Shown in pieces: positions 1 through 8,807 of a DNA stretch of 64,000 bases. The notes beneath the pieces are model-generated. The model did no database searches, was not told the DNA's origin, and saw only the letters and a program-made list of their open reading frames with translations. Both the position numbers and the translations under genes were made by a program. The stretch is from Vibrio natriegens NBRC 15636 = ATCC 14048 = DSM 759. Its GTDB lineage: Bacteria; Pseudomonadota; Gammaproteobacteria; Enterobacterales; Vibrionaceae. The first letter of the stretch is position 1. Every line of letters begins with the position of its first letter. The stretch is taken from contig NZ_CP141823.1 in the NCBI RefSeq assembly GCF_035621455.1, positions 682,001-746,000 on the forward strand, in the 5' to 3' direction.

Positions 1-194
1 TTATTGTCATCTGTCGGTGCAACTTGCTGTGTTACCACCACATCTTTACACACTTGATGAGGGTTCTTGACTGTTTCTGTCACTGCTTCAATCAAAGTGA
101 TGTTAGCTTGAGTCGGAGCTGGCGGCGTTTTCTCCTTACAGCCTGCTAATACAGCAACAACCACGGCCGCAATTGCAATAGATTTAGTATTCAT
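1..194 (-). CDS. Lipoprotein, N-terminal part (glycine-zipper type suspected), runs off the window
   Basis: Only the N-terminal 64 residues are inside the window; the gene continues past base 1. It begins MNTKSIAIAAVVVAVLAGC, a lipoprotein signal peptide with lipobox LAGC, so Cys19 is the likely lipidated residue. The mature part is Pro/Thr-rich and then reads PHQVCKDVVVTQQ. A CxDVxV segment like this precedes the glycine-zipper 2TM domain in the outer-membrane lipoproteins of many gamma-proteobacteria, so that family is my inference; the zipper itself would lie outside the window. The signal peptide is directly visible. Confidence 0.7.
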   Translation of the reverse strand, partial: MNTKSIAIAAVVVAVLAGCKEKTPPAPTQANITLIEAVTETVKNPHQVCKDVVVTQQVAPTDDN

Positions 195-418
195 GGTTTA
201 CATCCCAGCATAGTTTATTCTATGTCCGGTATAGTAAGTCGGAAGCACAAATACACATCAAGCGAACATGAGCGCCCTGTCATTAGAACGTTAAAAAACA
301 GCGTTTTTTAAAAATGGCGTTAAGAAATAACTAACGGCATGTCAATTGAGCCGACATTGCATCAACGACACCTATCACTGATGCAATCTCATTAAGCGAA
401 ACTGATTGATACTGAGGC

Positions 419-778
419 TCAGGCTAAACTGAGGAACAGTTCATCGTCTGATAAGTATTTATGCCGGTGACTCATGCTACGCACGTGCATAAACATAAAA
501 TCGGGAAATCCCGGGGCAATAATGTTGTTTGGTTCCCAACACAAACCACCAACAAAAATGTAGCGGCCTTGTTTTTCATCATCATGGAGCGGGTTATTGA
601 TAGGCGAAGACAGCTCTGCACGGCAACCTTCAACTACGCACACGATTTGCCCTTTGAACAAGCCGATTACCCGTCTCACCAAGTTGGCTTTGATCCCACA
701 TTTCCAAGCCTGACGAGTTGCCATTTCATAGCCGTATTTTCTTATTGCTTTCTTCTGCAAATGTACAACTAAATTCAT
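419..778 (-). CDS. Hypothetical protein, 119 aa
   Basis: I do not recognise a family. The start is supported by a strong AGGAGT ribosome binding site six bases upstream of the ATG at 778. The protein is soluble, starts with a basic helix (QKKAIRKYGYEMA), has a middle piece VVEGCRAELSSPINNPLHDDEKQGRYIFVG cut into hydrophilic and beta-like parts, and a His-rich end. An overlapping reading frame on the other strand (461-772) has no comparable ribosome binding site. It may be a small stress or accessory protein; nothing in the neighbourhood suggests a role. Confidence 0.55.
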   Translation of the reverse strand: MNLVVHLQKKAIRKYGYEMATRQAWKCGIKANLVRRVIGLFKGQIVCVVEGCRAELSSPINNPLHDDEKQGRYIFVGGLCWEPNNIIAPGFPDFMFMHVRSMSHRHKYLSDDELFLSLA

Positions 779-969
779 TTTTTACTCCTGATTCAAGCTA
801 TTACGTTGAAGCCCAAAGTCATCAAGAAGCAGTTAGACACACAGTTAAGCGAACTCGCTGTGGGTAACGTTGGGTAAAGATACTATAACGAAATCACCCT
901 CCACGTTAGCCTAACTAATTTTTGTCGACACGATAGAGGGCAGTTATCAAGGGAGATATAGAATGGCGA

Positions 970-2280
970 TCAGGCATCAATCAAATAGTTTTGCCCTTCA
1001 TTCTCTAGGCGATCAATGAGATCACGGCACTCATCTAAATCTAAAGGCTGTTCAAAGCGGCGCTTTAGATTCATCAAAAAGAAAATGTCTTCACACATCG
1101 CTTTCTCTGGTTCATCACTAATTTTCGCGACAGGCGAATCGTTGCAGGAGACCATTTTAATTACCATGGATAAAGGCTTATAAGCCGTGCCTTTATCATT
1201 AATATATTCGCCCATGTCGTTTGCCAGGAAAGTACCAATACCGAAGCTAACCTGAACTCGACCCTGAAAGTGCTCACAAATGTCTAACGCTTGTTCAAAA
1301 TTCAATCCATCGGTAAATACCAGAGTCTTGGTCATAGGGTCGATATTCAACGATTCATAATGCTGAATCATTTTTTCGCCCCAAGCGAATGGGCAACCAC
1401 TGTCATGACGCACACCAAAGTAGGCATTACTGAGCTCTTCATCAAAGTCTTTAAGGAAAGCATCAATACCGATAGTATCCGTCAGTGCAATGCCTAACGC
1501 ACCGTTAAACATCTCCTGCCAACGTTGCAACGCTATTTTCTGCGAGTCACGGACATTCACTAACGCCTGATGCCCCATGAACCACTCATGAGCCACAGTG
1601 CCAATCGGGGTGAGATCCATTTCACGCGCTAAATGGTAGTTGCTGGTCCCCGTGAGACAATCGGGTAACTCCTGGCACAAATACTCAAGCATGATTCGCT
1701 GTGCCTGGAAGGAGAAACGACGTCGAGTCGACATATCGGAAAATTTGAAACTCGAGATATTACGACGCTTCATCTCCGACTTAAGGTAACTAACTTTATC
1801 TTGCAATACAGTCTGGAACTGCTGTAACGGAATATCAGACCAACGCAGACGACTGCGAACTTCAGAAACGATACTCATGATGATGGTTTCGTACAAAATG
1901 GTCTCTTTCCACAACCCAGTGATCGTGATGCGTAATTGGTTGGAACCATCTGGCATCGTTTTATTGTGCAGCGACACATCATTTTGTGGATTAAAGCGGA
2001 AGTGGCGTAATGCATCGACAAACTCGGGCTTGAGATACGGAGCGACACTTTTCATGTAGTTGATTTCATCGTCTGTAAAACGAAGGTCTTGAAGCTTAAG
2101 GATTTCTGCTTCTACCTCAGGCAATAAATCCGACAGATCTTCTTCACTACGAACGATAAATTTGTATGACACCATCGCATCAGGGTACAGAGCGGCAACA
2201 GCGCTCATCATGTTCACTTTGTAGACATCAAAGTCCAAAGCACTTTGGATGATGCGAGAAGAAAATAGATTGGTTGTCAT
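970..2280 (-). CDS. pncB: Nicotinate phosphoribosyltransferase
   Basis: PncB converts nicotinate plus PRPP to nicotinate mononucleotide with ATP use, the committed step of the Preiss-Handler NAD salvage route; it is cytosolic. The 436-residue product has the family's length and landmarks: FDVYKVNMM near the N-terminus, SEVRSRLRW, TGTSNYHLAREM, GTVAHEWFMGHQALVN, VRHDSGCPFAWGEKM, FTDGLNFEQAL and SFGIGTFLANDM. I take the ATG at 2280, preceded by GGAAGGG; a GTG 15 bases further upstream is in frame but less likely. The gene diverges from an NrtR-type regulator across a 299-bp region with repeated GTTACTAAC boxes, so control by that regulator is likely. The nicotinamidase of the same pathway lies just beyond the regulator. 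Confidence 0.95.
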   Translation of the reverse strand: MTTNLFSSRIIQSALDFDVYKVNMMSAVAALYPDAMVSYKFIVRSEEDLSDLLPEVEAEILKLQDLRFTDDEINYMKSVAPYLKPEFVDALRHFRFNPQNDVSLHNKTMPDGSNQLRITITGLWKETILYETIIMSIVSEVRSRLRWSDIPLQQFQTVLQDKVSYLKSEMKRRNISSFKFSDMSTRRRFSFQAQRIMLEYLCQELPDCLTGTSNYHLAREMDLTPIGTVAHEWFMGHQALVNVRDSQKIALQRWQEMFNGALGIALTDTIGIDAFLKDFDEELSNAYFGVRHDSGCPFAWGEKMIQHYESLNIDPMTKTLVFTDGLNFEQALDICEHFQGRVQVSFGIGTFLANDMGEYINDKGTAYKPLSMVIKMVSCNDSPVAKISDEPEKAMCEDIFFLMNLKRRFEQPLDLDECRDLIDRLENEGQNYLIDA

Positions 2281-2579
2281 TCGGTGCCCTTCCACATACC
2301 CTTCCCTGAGTATATAACTTTTTGTTACTAACTAATTTGCGTAAACAATAAACACCCATCATTAGTTTGTCAACTTTTGTTACTAACCACTCTTTTTAAT
2401 AAGGTTTTTATCTTTAAAAAACGGATACCAGTTGTGAATAACTCAAAAATATCGTTAATCTCATACCCAAACTGAGCCCTCAACAAAGCAAAAATGGTTA
2501 CGAACAAATCGTTACTTACCCATTGAATGAACACTTATTATGCGCTAGATTACTTACAACTTATTATTAGGACCCAACC
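2281..2579. promoter_or_regulatory. Divergent pncB / nrtR control region with repeated (A/G)TTACT(A/T)AC boxes
   Basis: This gene-free stretch separates pncB from the Nudix-type regulator. TTTTGTTACTAAC occurs twice, at 2320-2332 and 2375-2387, 55 bp apart and close to pncB. GTTACTTAC occurs at 2511-2519 and ATTACTTAC at 2549-2557, close to the regulator start. The 2496-2520 copy sits in an imperfect inverted repeat (GGTTACGAAC, five bases, GTTACTTACC). NrtR proteins bind palindromic boxes in front of NAD genes, so these are candidate operators; the exact motif for this species is my inference. Confidence 0.55.
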
Positions 2580-3305
2580 ATGATCGTAACTGTCGACATC
2601 ATTCCATTCAGACTTTCTGGCTGTGCCAATAAAGGATTGGAAGTGTTGCTGATTAAACGTTCAAATCCGAACCGACCATACCATGGCGTATGGGCATTGC
2701 CGGGTGGATTTGTCTTTGATAAAGATTTGACCCATGAAGGCGGGCGTCCAGCGGATGAAAATTTCGAAGCGGCTCGTCGCCGTATTTGCCGAGAAAAAAT
2801 CCATACTTACCCTCGTCATTTCAGTGAAGCGTTTATTGATGGTGATCCGAAGCGAGATCCAGACGACTGGAGTTTAAACATCACCCACTATGCCTTAGTG
2901 GATCGAAATAATGTTGAGCAAATCAACAACGCTGGCGTTCCAGAATGTCATCTAAAGTGGTTCCCGCTGCAGGCCATCCTAGATGGTGAGGAAACTCTGG
3001 CTTTTGACCATCAAAATACCATCGAAAAAGCCTGGCAAAAGTTGCGCGCTTCTATCGAATACACGTCCGTACTTCTGTTCGCGTTAGACAAAGAGTTTTT
3101 GGTTGCCGACATCATTTCTGCTTATCAGGAGTTTGGGATCGACATCAGCCGCATGACCATCAAACGCCGTTTGATCGACTCAGGCGTACTGAAACCAACC
3201 AACAAAGTCGCTTCCACCAACAAAGGTAAAGGTGGTAAACCAGCCATGGTGTACACACTAACTAGCGACGAAGTCACTTTTTTCCAAAACTGTTTGCGTG
3301 GATAA
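2580..3305 (+). CDS. nrtR: NrtR-type transcriptional regulator (Nudix domain plus winged helix)
   Basis: The 241-residue protein has an N-terminal Nudix fold (about 1-150) and a C-terminal winged-helix domain (about 160-240, with DISRMTIKRRLIDSGVLKPT as recognition region). This architecture defines NrtR, the repressor of NAD biosynthesis and salvage that senses ADP-ribose through a Nudix domain without hydrolase activity. Consistent with that, the Nudix box is degenerate: LPGGFVFDKD is present, but the REUXEEXGU part reads RRRICREKIHT. Placement between pncB and a nicotinamidase gene strongly supports the call. The ATG at 2580 is preceded by TTAGGA. It is probably autoregulated, since similar boxes lie in its own promoter. 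Confidence 0.85.
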   Translation: MIVTVDIIPFRLSGCANKGLEVLLIKRSNPNRPYHGVWALPGGFVFDKDLTHEGGRPADENFEAARRRICREKIHTYPRHFSEAFIDGDPKRDPDDWSLNITHYALVDRNNVEQINNAGVPECHLKWFPLQAILDGEETLAFDHQNTIEKAWQKLRASIEYTSVLLFALDKEFLVADIISAYQEFGIDISRMTIKRRLIDSGVLKPTNKVASTNKGKGGKPAMVYTLTSDEVTFFQNCLRG

Positions 3306-3337
3306 GCGCAGACAATCAGACAGACAAGGAGTCTGCC

Positions 3338-3991
3338 ATGACTGTTCGAGTTAACTATCAAACCACTGCGGTATTCGATGTGGATCCTGAGAAAGGGTTC
3401 AGTGAGCTTTGCCCTGACGAACTACCCGTAGCAGGCGCCCTTGAAATAGTACCGGAACTACTTAAAAACCACGCAAAAGGTCGTTTAAAACTGGTGAGTC
3501 GCGACTTACACCCGCCCAAAGCAGCGTGGGACGCAGAAACGCCAACCAATATGTTAGAACCCGTTGGTTTGCCAAACGTCGACGTAAAATGGAATCGTCA
3601 CTGCGTACTCGGCACGACCGGTGTTGAACTGTTAGACGGATTGCCGCCTGTTCTGGAGTATGATTTCCAAGTCAATAAAGGCATGGATCCAGACGCGCAT
3701 CCATACGGCGTTTTCTTTCATGACGTTGCTGATACTAAAACGACTGGTGCGAATGAGTTCCTGAAATGTAACGACATCGATACGCTTGTTGTCGGTGGCT
3801 TAGCCCTCGATTTCTGCGTAAAAAAATCGGTGATGCAGGCATTAGATCTCGGGTTTAAAGTCGTTGTGAATCTTGCTTCGACACGCGCAGTATTGCCAGA
3901 TACCCTTGATGATGTGATTGCTGAAATGAAACAAAACGGCGCGTTATTTGTTGACTGTGCTGATGACATCATTGTCGAGCAGTTTGCATAA
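3338..3991 (+). CDS. pncA: Nicotinamidase (isochorismatase-fold amidohydrolase)
   Basis: This enzyme would deamidate nicotinamide to nicotinate, feeding pncB. The 217-residue protein shows the cysteine-hydrolase triad: Asp14 in AVFDVDPEKGF, Lys114 in QVNKGMD, and Cys160 in GGLALDFCVKKSV. Metal-ligand candidates are Asp56 and His58 in SRDLHPP and a further His88 in NRHCV. The start has AGGAG seven bases upstream. It follows the regulator by 32 bp on the same strand and is probably cotranscribed. Isochorismatase-fold enzymes have varied substrates, but the pncB/NrtR context favours nicotinamide. Confidence 0.88.
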   Translation: MTVRVNYQTTAVFDVDPEKGFSELCPDELPVAGALEIVPELLKNHAKGRLKLVSRDLHPPKAAWDAETPTNMLEPVGLPNVDVKWNRHCVLGTTGVELLDGLPPVLEYDFQVNKGMDPDAHPYGVFFHDVADTKTTGANEFLKCNDIDTLVVGGLALDFCVKKSVMQALDLGFKVVVNLASTRAVLPDTLDDVIAEMKQNGALFVDCADDIIVEQFA

Positions 3992-4015
3992 CATCATCAC
4001 GATAAGGAAATCACC

Positions 4016-4372
4016 ATGCACCAACACGAAAAATTAAACTACGTAGAATTTGGCAGTACAGATTTGAGTGCGACAAAGCAGTTCTTTGAGCAAGTTTTTG
4101 GCTGGTCATTTGTCGATTACGGTCCGGATTACAGCGCATTTTCTGGACAAGGACTAGACGGTGGATTCTTCAAGTCTGAGCTTGTCAGTCACACCTCAAA
4201 TGGCGCAGCACTGTTGGTCTTTTATAGTTCGGACATTCAGGCGACATTGTCCAAGGTGGAACAACATGGTGGGCATATTTTGCGCCCAATCTTTGAGTTT
4301 CCCGGAGGTTGTCGATTCCACTTTACTGAACCAAGTGGCAATGAGTTTGCTGTTTGGTCAGAAAGTCACTAA
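4016..4372 (+). CDS. VOC (glyoxalase/bleomycin-resistance fold) family protein
   Basis: A 118-residue single-domain VOC protein: KLNYVEFGSTDLSATKQFFEQVFGW opens the first beta-alpha-beta module and the C-terminus has FTEPSGNEFAVW, the usual strand with a metal-ligand Glu. It begins 24 bp after pncA with AAGGA ahead of the ATG, so it may be the last gene of the nrtR-pncA unit. The family includes glyoxalases, dioxygenases and binding proteins, so the substrate cannot be read from sequence. A role in NAD salvage is not established. Confidence 0.8.
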   Translation: MHQHEKLNYVEFGSTDLSATKQFFEQVFGWSFVDYGPDYSAFSGQGLDGGFFKSELVSHTSNGAALLVFYSSDIQATLSKVEQHGGHILRPIFEFPGGCRFHFTEPSGNEFAVWSESH

Positions 4373-4477
4373 TTCGACCGCCAGAAACATGCTCTTGTGG
4401 TCTGATTAGCAAGTCGCGCCTTGCACTTGACTGTGATGCCACGACATAATGCGCCAAACTTTTAAGTGAACAGATTT

Positions 4478-4954
4478 ATGCAAGAGATTTACTTTGCGGG
4501 CGGCTGCCTGTGGGGCGTACAGGAATTTATGCGCCACCTTCCCGGCGTGATTGCTACCGAAGCGGGTCGCGCGAACGGCACGACAAATTCCACTGCCACG
4601 GATTACGACGGTTATGCGGAATGCGTACGCACTCAATTCGACCCTTCGCAAGTATCTATCGAAGATTTGATGGGTTACTTCTTCGAAATCATCGACCCTT
4701 ACAGCGTCAATAAACAAGGTGAGGACGTCGGTGAAAAATACCGAACGGGTGTGTATAGCCAAAACCCGCAACACCTCGACAGAGTAAAAAGCTACATCGC
4801 AAATAGAGAAGATGCCGCCAAGATAGTGGTCGAAGTACGTGAGTTAACCAACTACGTACCAAGTGATGACGAACACCAAGACAGGCTAACTCGCTTCCCG
4901 GATGATTACTGCCATATTCCTCTGGACTTATTACACAAGTATAAGAACCGCTAA
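4478..4954 (+). CDS. msrA: Peptide-methionine (S)-S-oxide reductase, MsrA family
   Basis: MsrA reduces S-methionine sulfoxide in proteins with thioredoxin as electron donor. The 158-residue protein begins MQEIYFAGGCLWGVQEF: Cys10 matches the catalytic Cys, but the usual GCFWG reads GCLWG. Later landmarks are DYDGYAE, FEIIDPYSVNKQGEDVG, KYRTGVY and EHQDRL. A second Cys near the C-terminus (FPDDYCHIPLDLL) could be the resolving residue. I chose ATG 4478; a GTG at 4466 is in frame but neither start has a strong ribosome binding site. The gene stands alone between a VOC gene and the ethanolamine operon. Confidence 0.85.
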   Translation: MQEIYFAGGCLWGVQEFMRHLPGVIATEAGRANGTTNSTATDYDGYAECVRTQFDPSQVSIEDLMGYFFEIIDPYSVNKQGEDVGEKYRTGVYSQNPQHLDRVKSYIANREDAAKIVVEVRELTNYVPSDDEHQDRLTRFPDDYCHIPLDLLHKYKNR

Positions 4955-4999
4955 CAGCCAGTATTCGCTGAATATTTTTCAGACGGATTTAAAAACAAC

Positions 5000-5022
5000 A
5001 AAGGGAGCACAAGGCTCCCTTT
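5000..5022. terminator. Bidirectional terminator between msrA and eat
   Basis: AAAGGGAGC and GCTCCCTTT form a nine-pair stem with a five-base loop (ACAAG), with further T residues on both sides. It lies between two convergent genes and can serve both. Confidence 0.8.
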
Positions 5023-5055
5023 TAGTTATTTACAATCGTATCTACTGAGAAGAAC

Positions 5056-6459
5056 TTAACGAGCGCCTTCTGCTTCCAATTCCTGTTCCGCCACTGACAG
5101 CATCGCAAACTCTTCTTCTGCTGAAGTCGCAACCAGTTTGTTGCGGCTGTAGAGTCCGTAATACGCTCCACCGATAACGAACAGTCCCATGGTCATAAAG
5201 AACGCTGAAGGATCAAATGCATAAACGCCAGTCATCGCGATTAAAGAAAGCACCAACGAGATACTTGAAGTAACAATACCACCCGGTGTTTTGTATGGGC
5301 GATGTAGCTCAGGTTGCTTGATGCGTAGCAAGATGTGGCTTAGTGACATCAAAGCGTACGATACGGTTGCGCCAACAACAGCCATTGCCAAAATCAAATC
5401 ACCTTCACCTGTCAGCGAGACTAAGAAGCCAAATACACCCGGAACAAATAGTGCACGAGTCGGCACTTTCTTATCACTTGTTAGTGACAAGCTTTGTGGC
5501 AGGTAACCAGCACGAGAAAGCGCGAATACCAAACGGCTGTAGCCGTAAATGATTGAGAAGAACGACGCAATCAAGCCAGCCAGACCAAGTACGTTAACGG
5601 CAGTAGCAATAGTCAGGTTACCTGTCAGCTTCAGTGCATCAACCAATGGTACCGCACTATCACCAATAACTTGTGAACCTACTGCACCAGCTAAAAGCAC
5701 AACCACAAGAGTCGCTGTTAGTAGAAGGAACAACATTGCACCGATAATGCCTTTTGGCACGTCTTTCGCCGGGTTTTTCGCTTCTTCTGCCGCTAAAGGA
5801 ACCCCTTCAACCGCGAGGAATAACCACATCGCAAATGGCAGTGCAGCCCATACACCATACCAGCCAAATGGTAACGCTTCTGTTGCCTGAGCAGTTGCTG
5901 GAGCAATATCAAACAGGTTGTTGATGTCGAAGTCACCTATCAGTACACCTGCGGTCGCCAAAATGGCCAACACCGCTAATCCACTAATAACCATCATGAC
6001 CTTTAGCGCTTCACCAACACCAGCCATGTGAATTCCGATAAAGACGGCATAAAAAAGTGCGTAGACAACAGGGCCATCAATACCAATCAATTCATTCACC
6101 GCTGAGCCAATGAATATTACAATCGCAGCAGGTGCAAGCGCATATTCAATAAGTACAGATAAACCGGTAAAAAAGCCGCCCGTCGGTCCCATTGCCTGAC
6201 GCGCAAAGCTATAGCCGCCACCAGCAGCCGGAATCGCCGCCGACATTTCCGCCAAAGATAAAACCAACGTTAGGTACATCACCGCCATCGCAATCGCTGC
6301 GATAAGGAAACCACCCCAGCCTGCCTGAGCGATACCAAAGTTCCATCCGGCAAAGTCCCCGGAAATAACATACGATACGCCCAGCCCCGCAAGCAGAATC
6401 CAGCCTGCGGTCCCTCTTTTTAACTGTCTTTTAGCCAGATATTCCTGATGATTAGACAT
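5056..6459 (-). CDS. eat: Ethanolamine permease, APC superfamily
   Basis: A 467-residue integral membrane protein of the amino acid-polyamine-organocation superfamily with about 12 membrane segments. It has the superfamily's first-helix motif (VSYVISGDFAGWNFGIAQAG), SLAEMSAAIPAAGGGYSFARQAMG, and the internal WLFLAVEGVPLAAEEAKNPAKDVPKG stretch, seen here in pieces. Ethanolamine permeases (Eat) share these features and usually accompany eutBC. It lies 11 bp downstream of eutC on the same strand and is the distal gene of the eutB-eutC-eat unit. Substrate assignment rests mainly on this context. Confidence 0.9.
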   Translation of the reverse strand: MSNHQEYLAKRQLKRGTAGWILLAGLGVSYVISGDFAGWNFGIAQAGWGGFLIAAIAMAVMYLTLVLSLAEMSAAIPAAGGGYSFARQAMGPTGGFFTGLSVLIEYALAPAAIVIFIGSAVNELIGIDGPVVYALFYAVFIGIHMAGVGEALKVMMVISGLAVLAILATAGVLIGDFDINNLFDIAPATAQATEALPFGWYGVWAALPFAMWLFLAVEGVPLAAEEAKNPAKDVPKGIIGAMLFLLLTATLVVVLLAGAVGSQVIGDSAVPLVDALKLTGNLTIATAVNVLGLAGLIASFFSIIYGYSRLVFALSRAGYLPQSLSLTSDKKVPTRALFVPGVFGFLVSLTGEGDLILAMAVVGATVSYALMSLSHILLRIKQPELHRPYKTPGGIVTSSISLVLSLIAMTGVYAFDPSAFFMTMGLFVIGGAYYGLYSRNKLVATSAEEEFAMLSVAEQELEAEGAR

Positions 6460-6470
6460 AGTAAATCCCT

Positions 6471-7349
6471 CTACATTTTAGAAATTAAGAAATTGTTGTT
6501 GTGCTTATCTTCGAGATCGCCACCACTCTCTTCGTCAATGGCAGAACGGTCCTTTAAGTTCACGCCTGAGAGTTGGAGTCTTCGAGCCTCTTTAAGCAAA
6601 TAGAATGCGCGCTGACAGGCATCGTCATAATTGAGCCCTTGCGGTCGCACGTTAGAAATACAGTTTCGGTCGGAATCCTTCGAGCCGCGTTTCGCTCCCC
6701 AAGTCAGGTACATGCCCATACTGTCTGGCGATGTCAGTCCTGGTCTTTCGCCGATAAGAACCAACACGGCCTTGGCATTAAAGCACTCGCCGACATCATC
6801 ACCGACCGCGACTCGCCCCTGCTTCACAATAGCGATAGGCGCTAAATTCCATTGGTGTTCTTCATCACCACTCATTAGTGAAACTAAGCGGCTGATAACG
6901 GGTAAGGCATGGTTCTGGATCGCGACAGAAGAAAGACCATCGGCGATAACGATCGCTAAATCGAGCTCGGTATTGTGTTCCTTGCCAATGGCTTCAAGCG
7001 TGTTCCAGGACGCTTCATCAAGCTGGCGGCCTAGATCTGGTCGCTGCAAATACATGAATCGATCGGTGACTTTGCTTGTCACCACGACAGGTGGCTCAAG
7101 TGTTTGTTTGAGAATCGAGTACGAGTCGGACAGCTGGGCGACCAGAGAGTCTACATTCAGAGTACAATGCACTGCGTCCATCGCCTGGGCGTGATCGAGC
7201 TGAAAAGAGAGCAATTCATCCGTCGGAACACTATTTCCACTGCGACCCAGAGCGATACGCGCAGAAGTAAACTCACGTAATTTATCCCAAGGATTACGTG
7301 TCACGACTTTTGCTGTCGCGCCGTCTGAGATTGAAACCACTTTACCCAT
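6471..7349 (-). CDS. eutC: Ethanolamine ammonia-lyase small subunit
   Basis: EutC is the light chain of the adenosylcobalamin-dependent ethanolamine ammonia-lyase that splits ethanolamine into acetaldehyde and ammonia. The 292-residue protein has family landmarks NPWDKLREFTSARIALGRSG, LSFQLDHAQAMDAVH, VIADGLSSVAIQNHA, RVAVGDDVGE and LIGERPGL. The Asp in DGLS and the GERPGL loop contribute to the B12 site in known EutC. The likely start is ATG 7349; a GTG at 7355 is in frame. Either start overlaps the end of eutB, so translation is probably coupled. Confidence 0.95.
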   Translation of the reverse strand: MGKVVSISDGATAKVVTRNPWDKLREFTSARIALGRSGNSVPTDELLSFQLDHAQAMDAVHCTLNVDSLVAQLSDSYSILKQTLEPPVVVTSKVTDRFMYLQRPDLGRQLDEASWNTLEAIGKEHNTELDLAIVIADGLSSVAIQNHALPVISRLVSLMSGDEEHQWNLAPIAIVKQGRVAVGDDVGECFNAKAVLVLIGERPGLTSPDSMGMYLTWGAKRGSKDSDRNCISNVRPQGLNYDDACQRAFYLLKEARRLQLSGVNLKDRSAIDEESGGDLEDKHNNNFLISKM

Positions 7350-8754
7350 GAGCACGCCCCTTATTCAGCTGTGAAATTGCGCCGGCAAACGAATTAGAAA
7401 TGCGGTCGTTTAAACGCACCTCGTGTACGTCTTCGAAAATTTGCATGTCGGTAAGCCACTGTTCGAACTCAGGCGCAGGCTTTAATCCCAGCACTTTTCT
7501 CGCGTATAACGCGTCGTGGAATGAAGTGGTTTGATAGTTGAGCATGATGTCATCAGAACCAGGAATGCCCATGATGAAAGAACATTCGGCTACGCCCAAC
7601 AGTGTAAGAAGGTTGTCCATGTCATTTTGATCAGCATAAGCATGATTGGTGTAGCAGATATCGCAGCCCATCGGCAGCCCAAGAAGCTTGCCACAGAAGT
7701 GATCTTCCAGACCGGCACGAATGATCTGTTTGCCATCAAACAAGTATTCAGGCCCGATAAAACCAACCACAGTGTTTACCAACAAAGGATCAAACTGCCT
7801 TGCTACGGCATACGCACGAGTTTCACAGGTTTGCTGATCGACACCGTGAAAAGCGTTTGCTGACAAAGCCGTGCCCTGTCCGGTCTCGAAATACATCACG
7901 TTGTTACCAACCGTTCCTCGGTTAAGTGAAAGCGCTGCTTCGTGCGCTTCTTTTAATACAGCCAGGTTGATACCAAACGTGTCGTTAGTGCCTTGTGTAC
8001 CACCGATTGACTGGAAAACCAGATCGACAGGTGCACCCATCTCGATAGCCTCGATGGTGTTGGTCACGTGGGTCAGAACACAAGATTGGGTAGGAATTTG
8101 ATAGTGCTGAATAACCTCGTCCATCAATTTCATCAACTTGACGGCTTGAGGTACGTTGTCAGTTGCCGGGTTGATGCCAATTACCGCATCACCGTTGCCG
8201 TACATCAGGCCATCAAAGATCGTCGCGGCTATGCCATTAAGAGAGTCGGTCGGATGATTAGGCTGCAAACGGGTGGATAAGCGGCTTGGTAAACCAATCG
8301 TATTACGGAAAGCCGTCACTACCTGGCACTTTTTCGCGACCAGAATCAGGTCTTGATTGCGCATGATCTTGCTTACCGCCGCCACCATTTCAGGCGTTAG
8401 ACCGGGACGAATTTTGGCTAACGTGACACTGTCCGCTTGTTCGCTCAACAACCAGTTGCGAAAGTCACCTACCGTCAGGTGTTCGATCGGTTGAAAGGCT
8501 TCACGGTCGTGAGTATCAATAATTAAGCGCGTGATTTCATCGCTTTCATACGGGATCACGACTTCGTTTAGAAAGGTTTTTAGAGGCAGCTCGGATAAGG
8601 TCATTTGCGCCACGACGCGCTCTGCGGCTGACTCGGCACATACTCCGGCCAGCGCATCGCCAGATCGCTCCGGGGTAGCTTTTGCCATCAAGTCTGCCAA
8701 TGACTCAAAGGTATACACCTTACTTCCTTGTTGCCGACGATAAGTTGCGGTCAT
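7342..8754 (-). CDS. eutB: Ethanolamine ammonia-lyase large subunit
   Basis: EutB is the catalytic heavy chain, a TIM barrel that binds ethanolamine and, with EutC, adenosylcobalamin. The 470-residue product is near the usual length and contains ANKAMR-like region KIMRNQDLILVAKKCQ, SRLQPNHPTD, GDAVIGINPATDN, IGGTQGTNDTFGINLAVL, YFETGQGTALSANA and MGCDICYTNHAYADQNDMDNL, all EutB hallmarks. It is the first gene of the operon and its upstream region is shared with the divergent regulator eutR. Confidence 0.96.
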   Translation of the reverse strand: MTATYRRQQGSKVYTFESLADLMAKATPERSGDALAGVCAESAAERVVAQMTLSELPLKTFLNEVVIPYESDEITRLIIDTHDREAFQPIEHLTVGDFRNWLLSEQADSVTLAKIRPGLTPEMVAAVSKIMRNQDLILVAKKCQVVTAFRNTIGLPSRLSTRLQPNHPTDSLNGIAATIFDGLMYGNGDAVIGINPATDNVPQAVKLMKLMDEVIQHYQIPTQSCVLTHVTNTIEAIEMGAPVDLVFQSIGGTQGTNDTFGINLAVLKEAHEAALSLNRGTVGNNVMYFETGQGTALSANAFHGVDQQTCETRAYAVARQFDPLLVNTVVGFIGPEYLFDGKQIIRAGLEDHFCGKLLGLPMGCDICYTNHAYADQNDMDNLLTLLGVAECSFIMGIPGSDDIMLNYQTTSFHDALYARKVLGLKPAPEFEQWLTDMQIFEDVHEVRLNDRISNSFAGAISQLNKGRAHG

Positions 8755-8807
8755 GATTCTTCCCCTTCAACTACATGGTTCAGTTTTTGCAATTTTTCTG
8801 CTGATAG

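Noticed and set aside
461..772. Open frame on the plus strand overlapping the 119-aa hypothetical gene
   Set aside because: It has no ribosome binding site, while the minus-strand frame has AGGAGT at good spacing. Only one of the two can be the gene, and the minus-strand frame is better.
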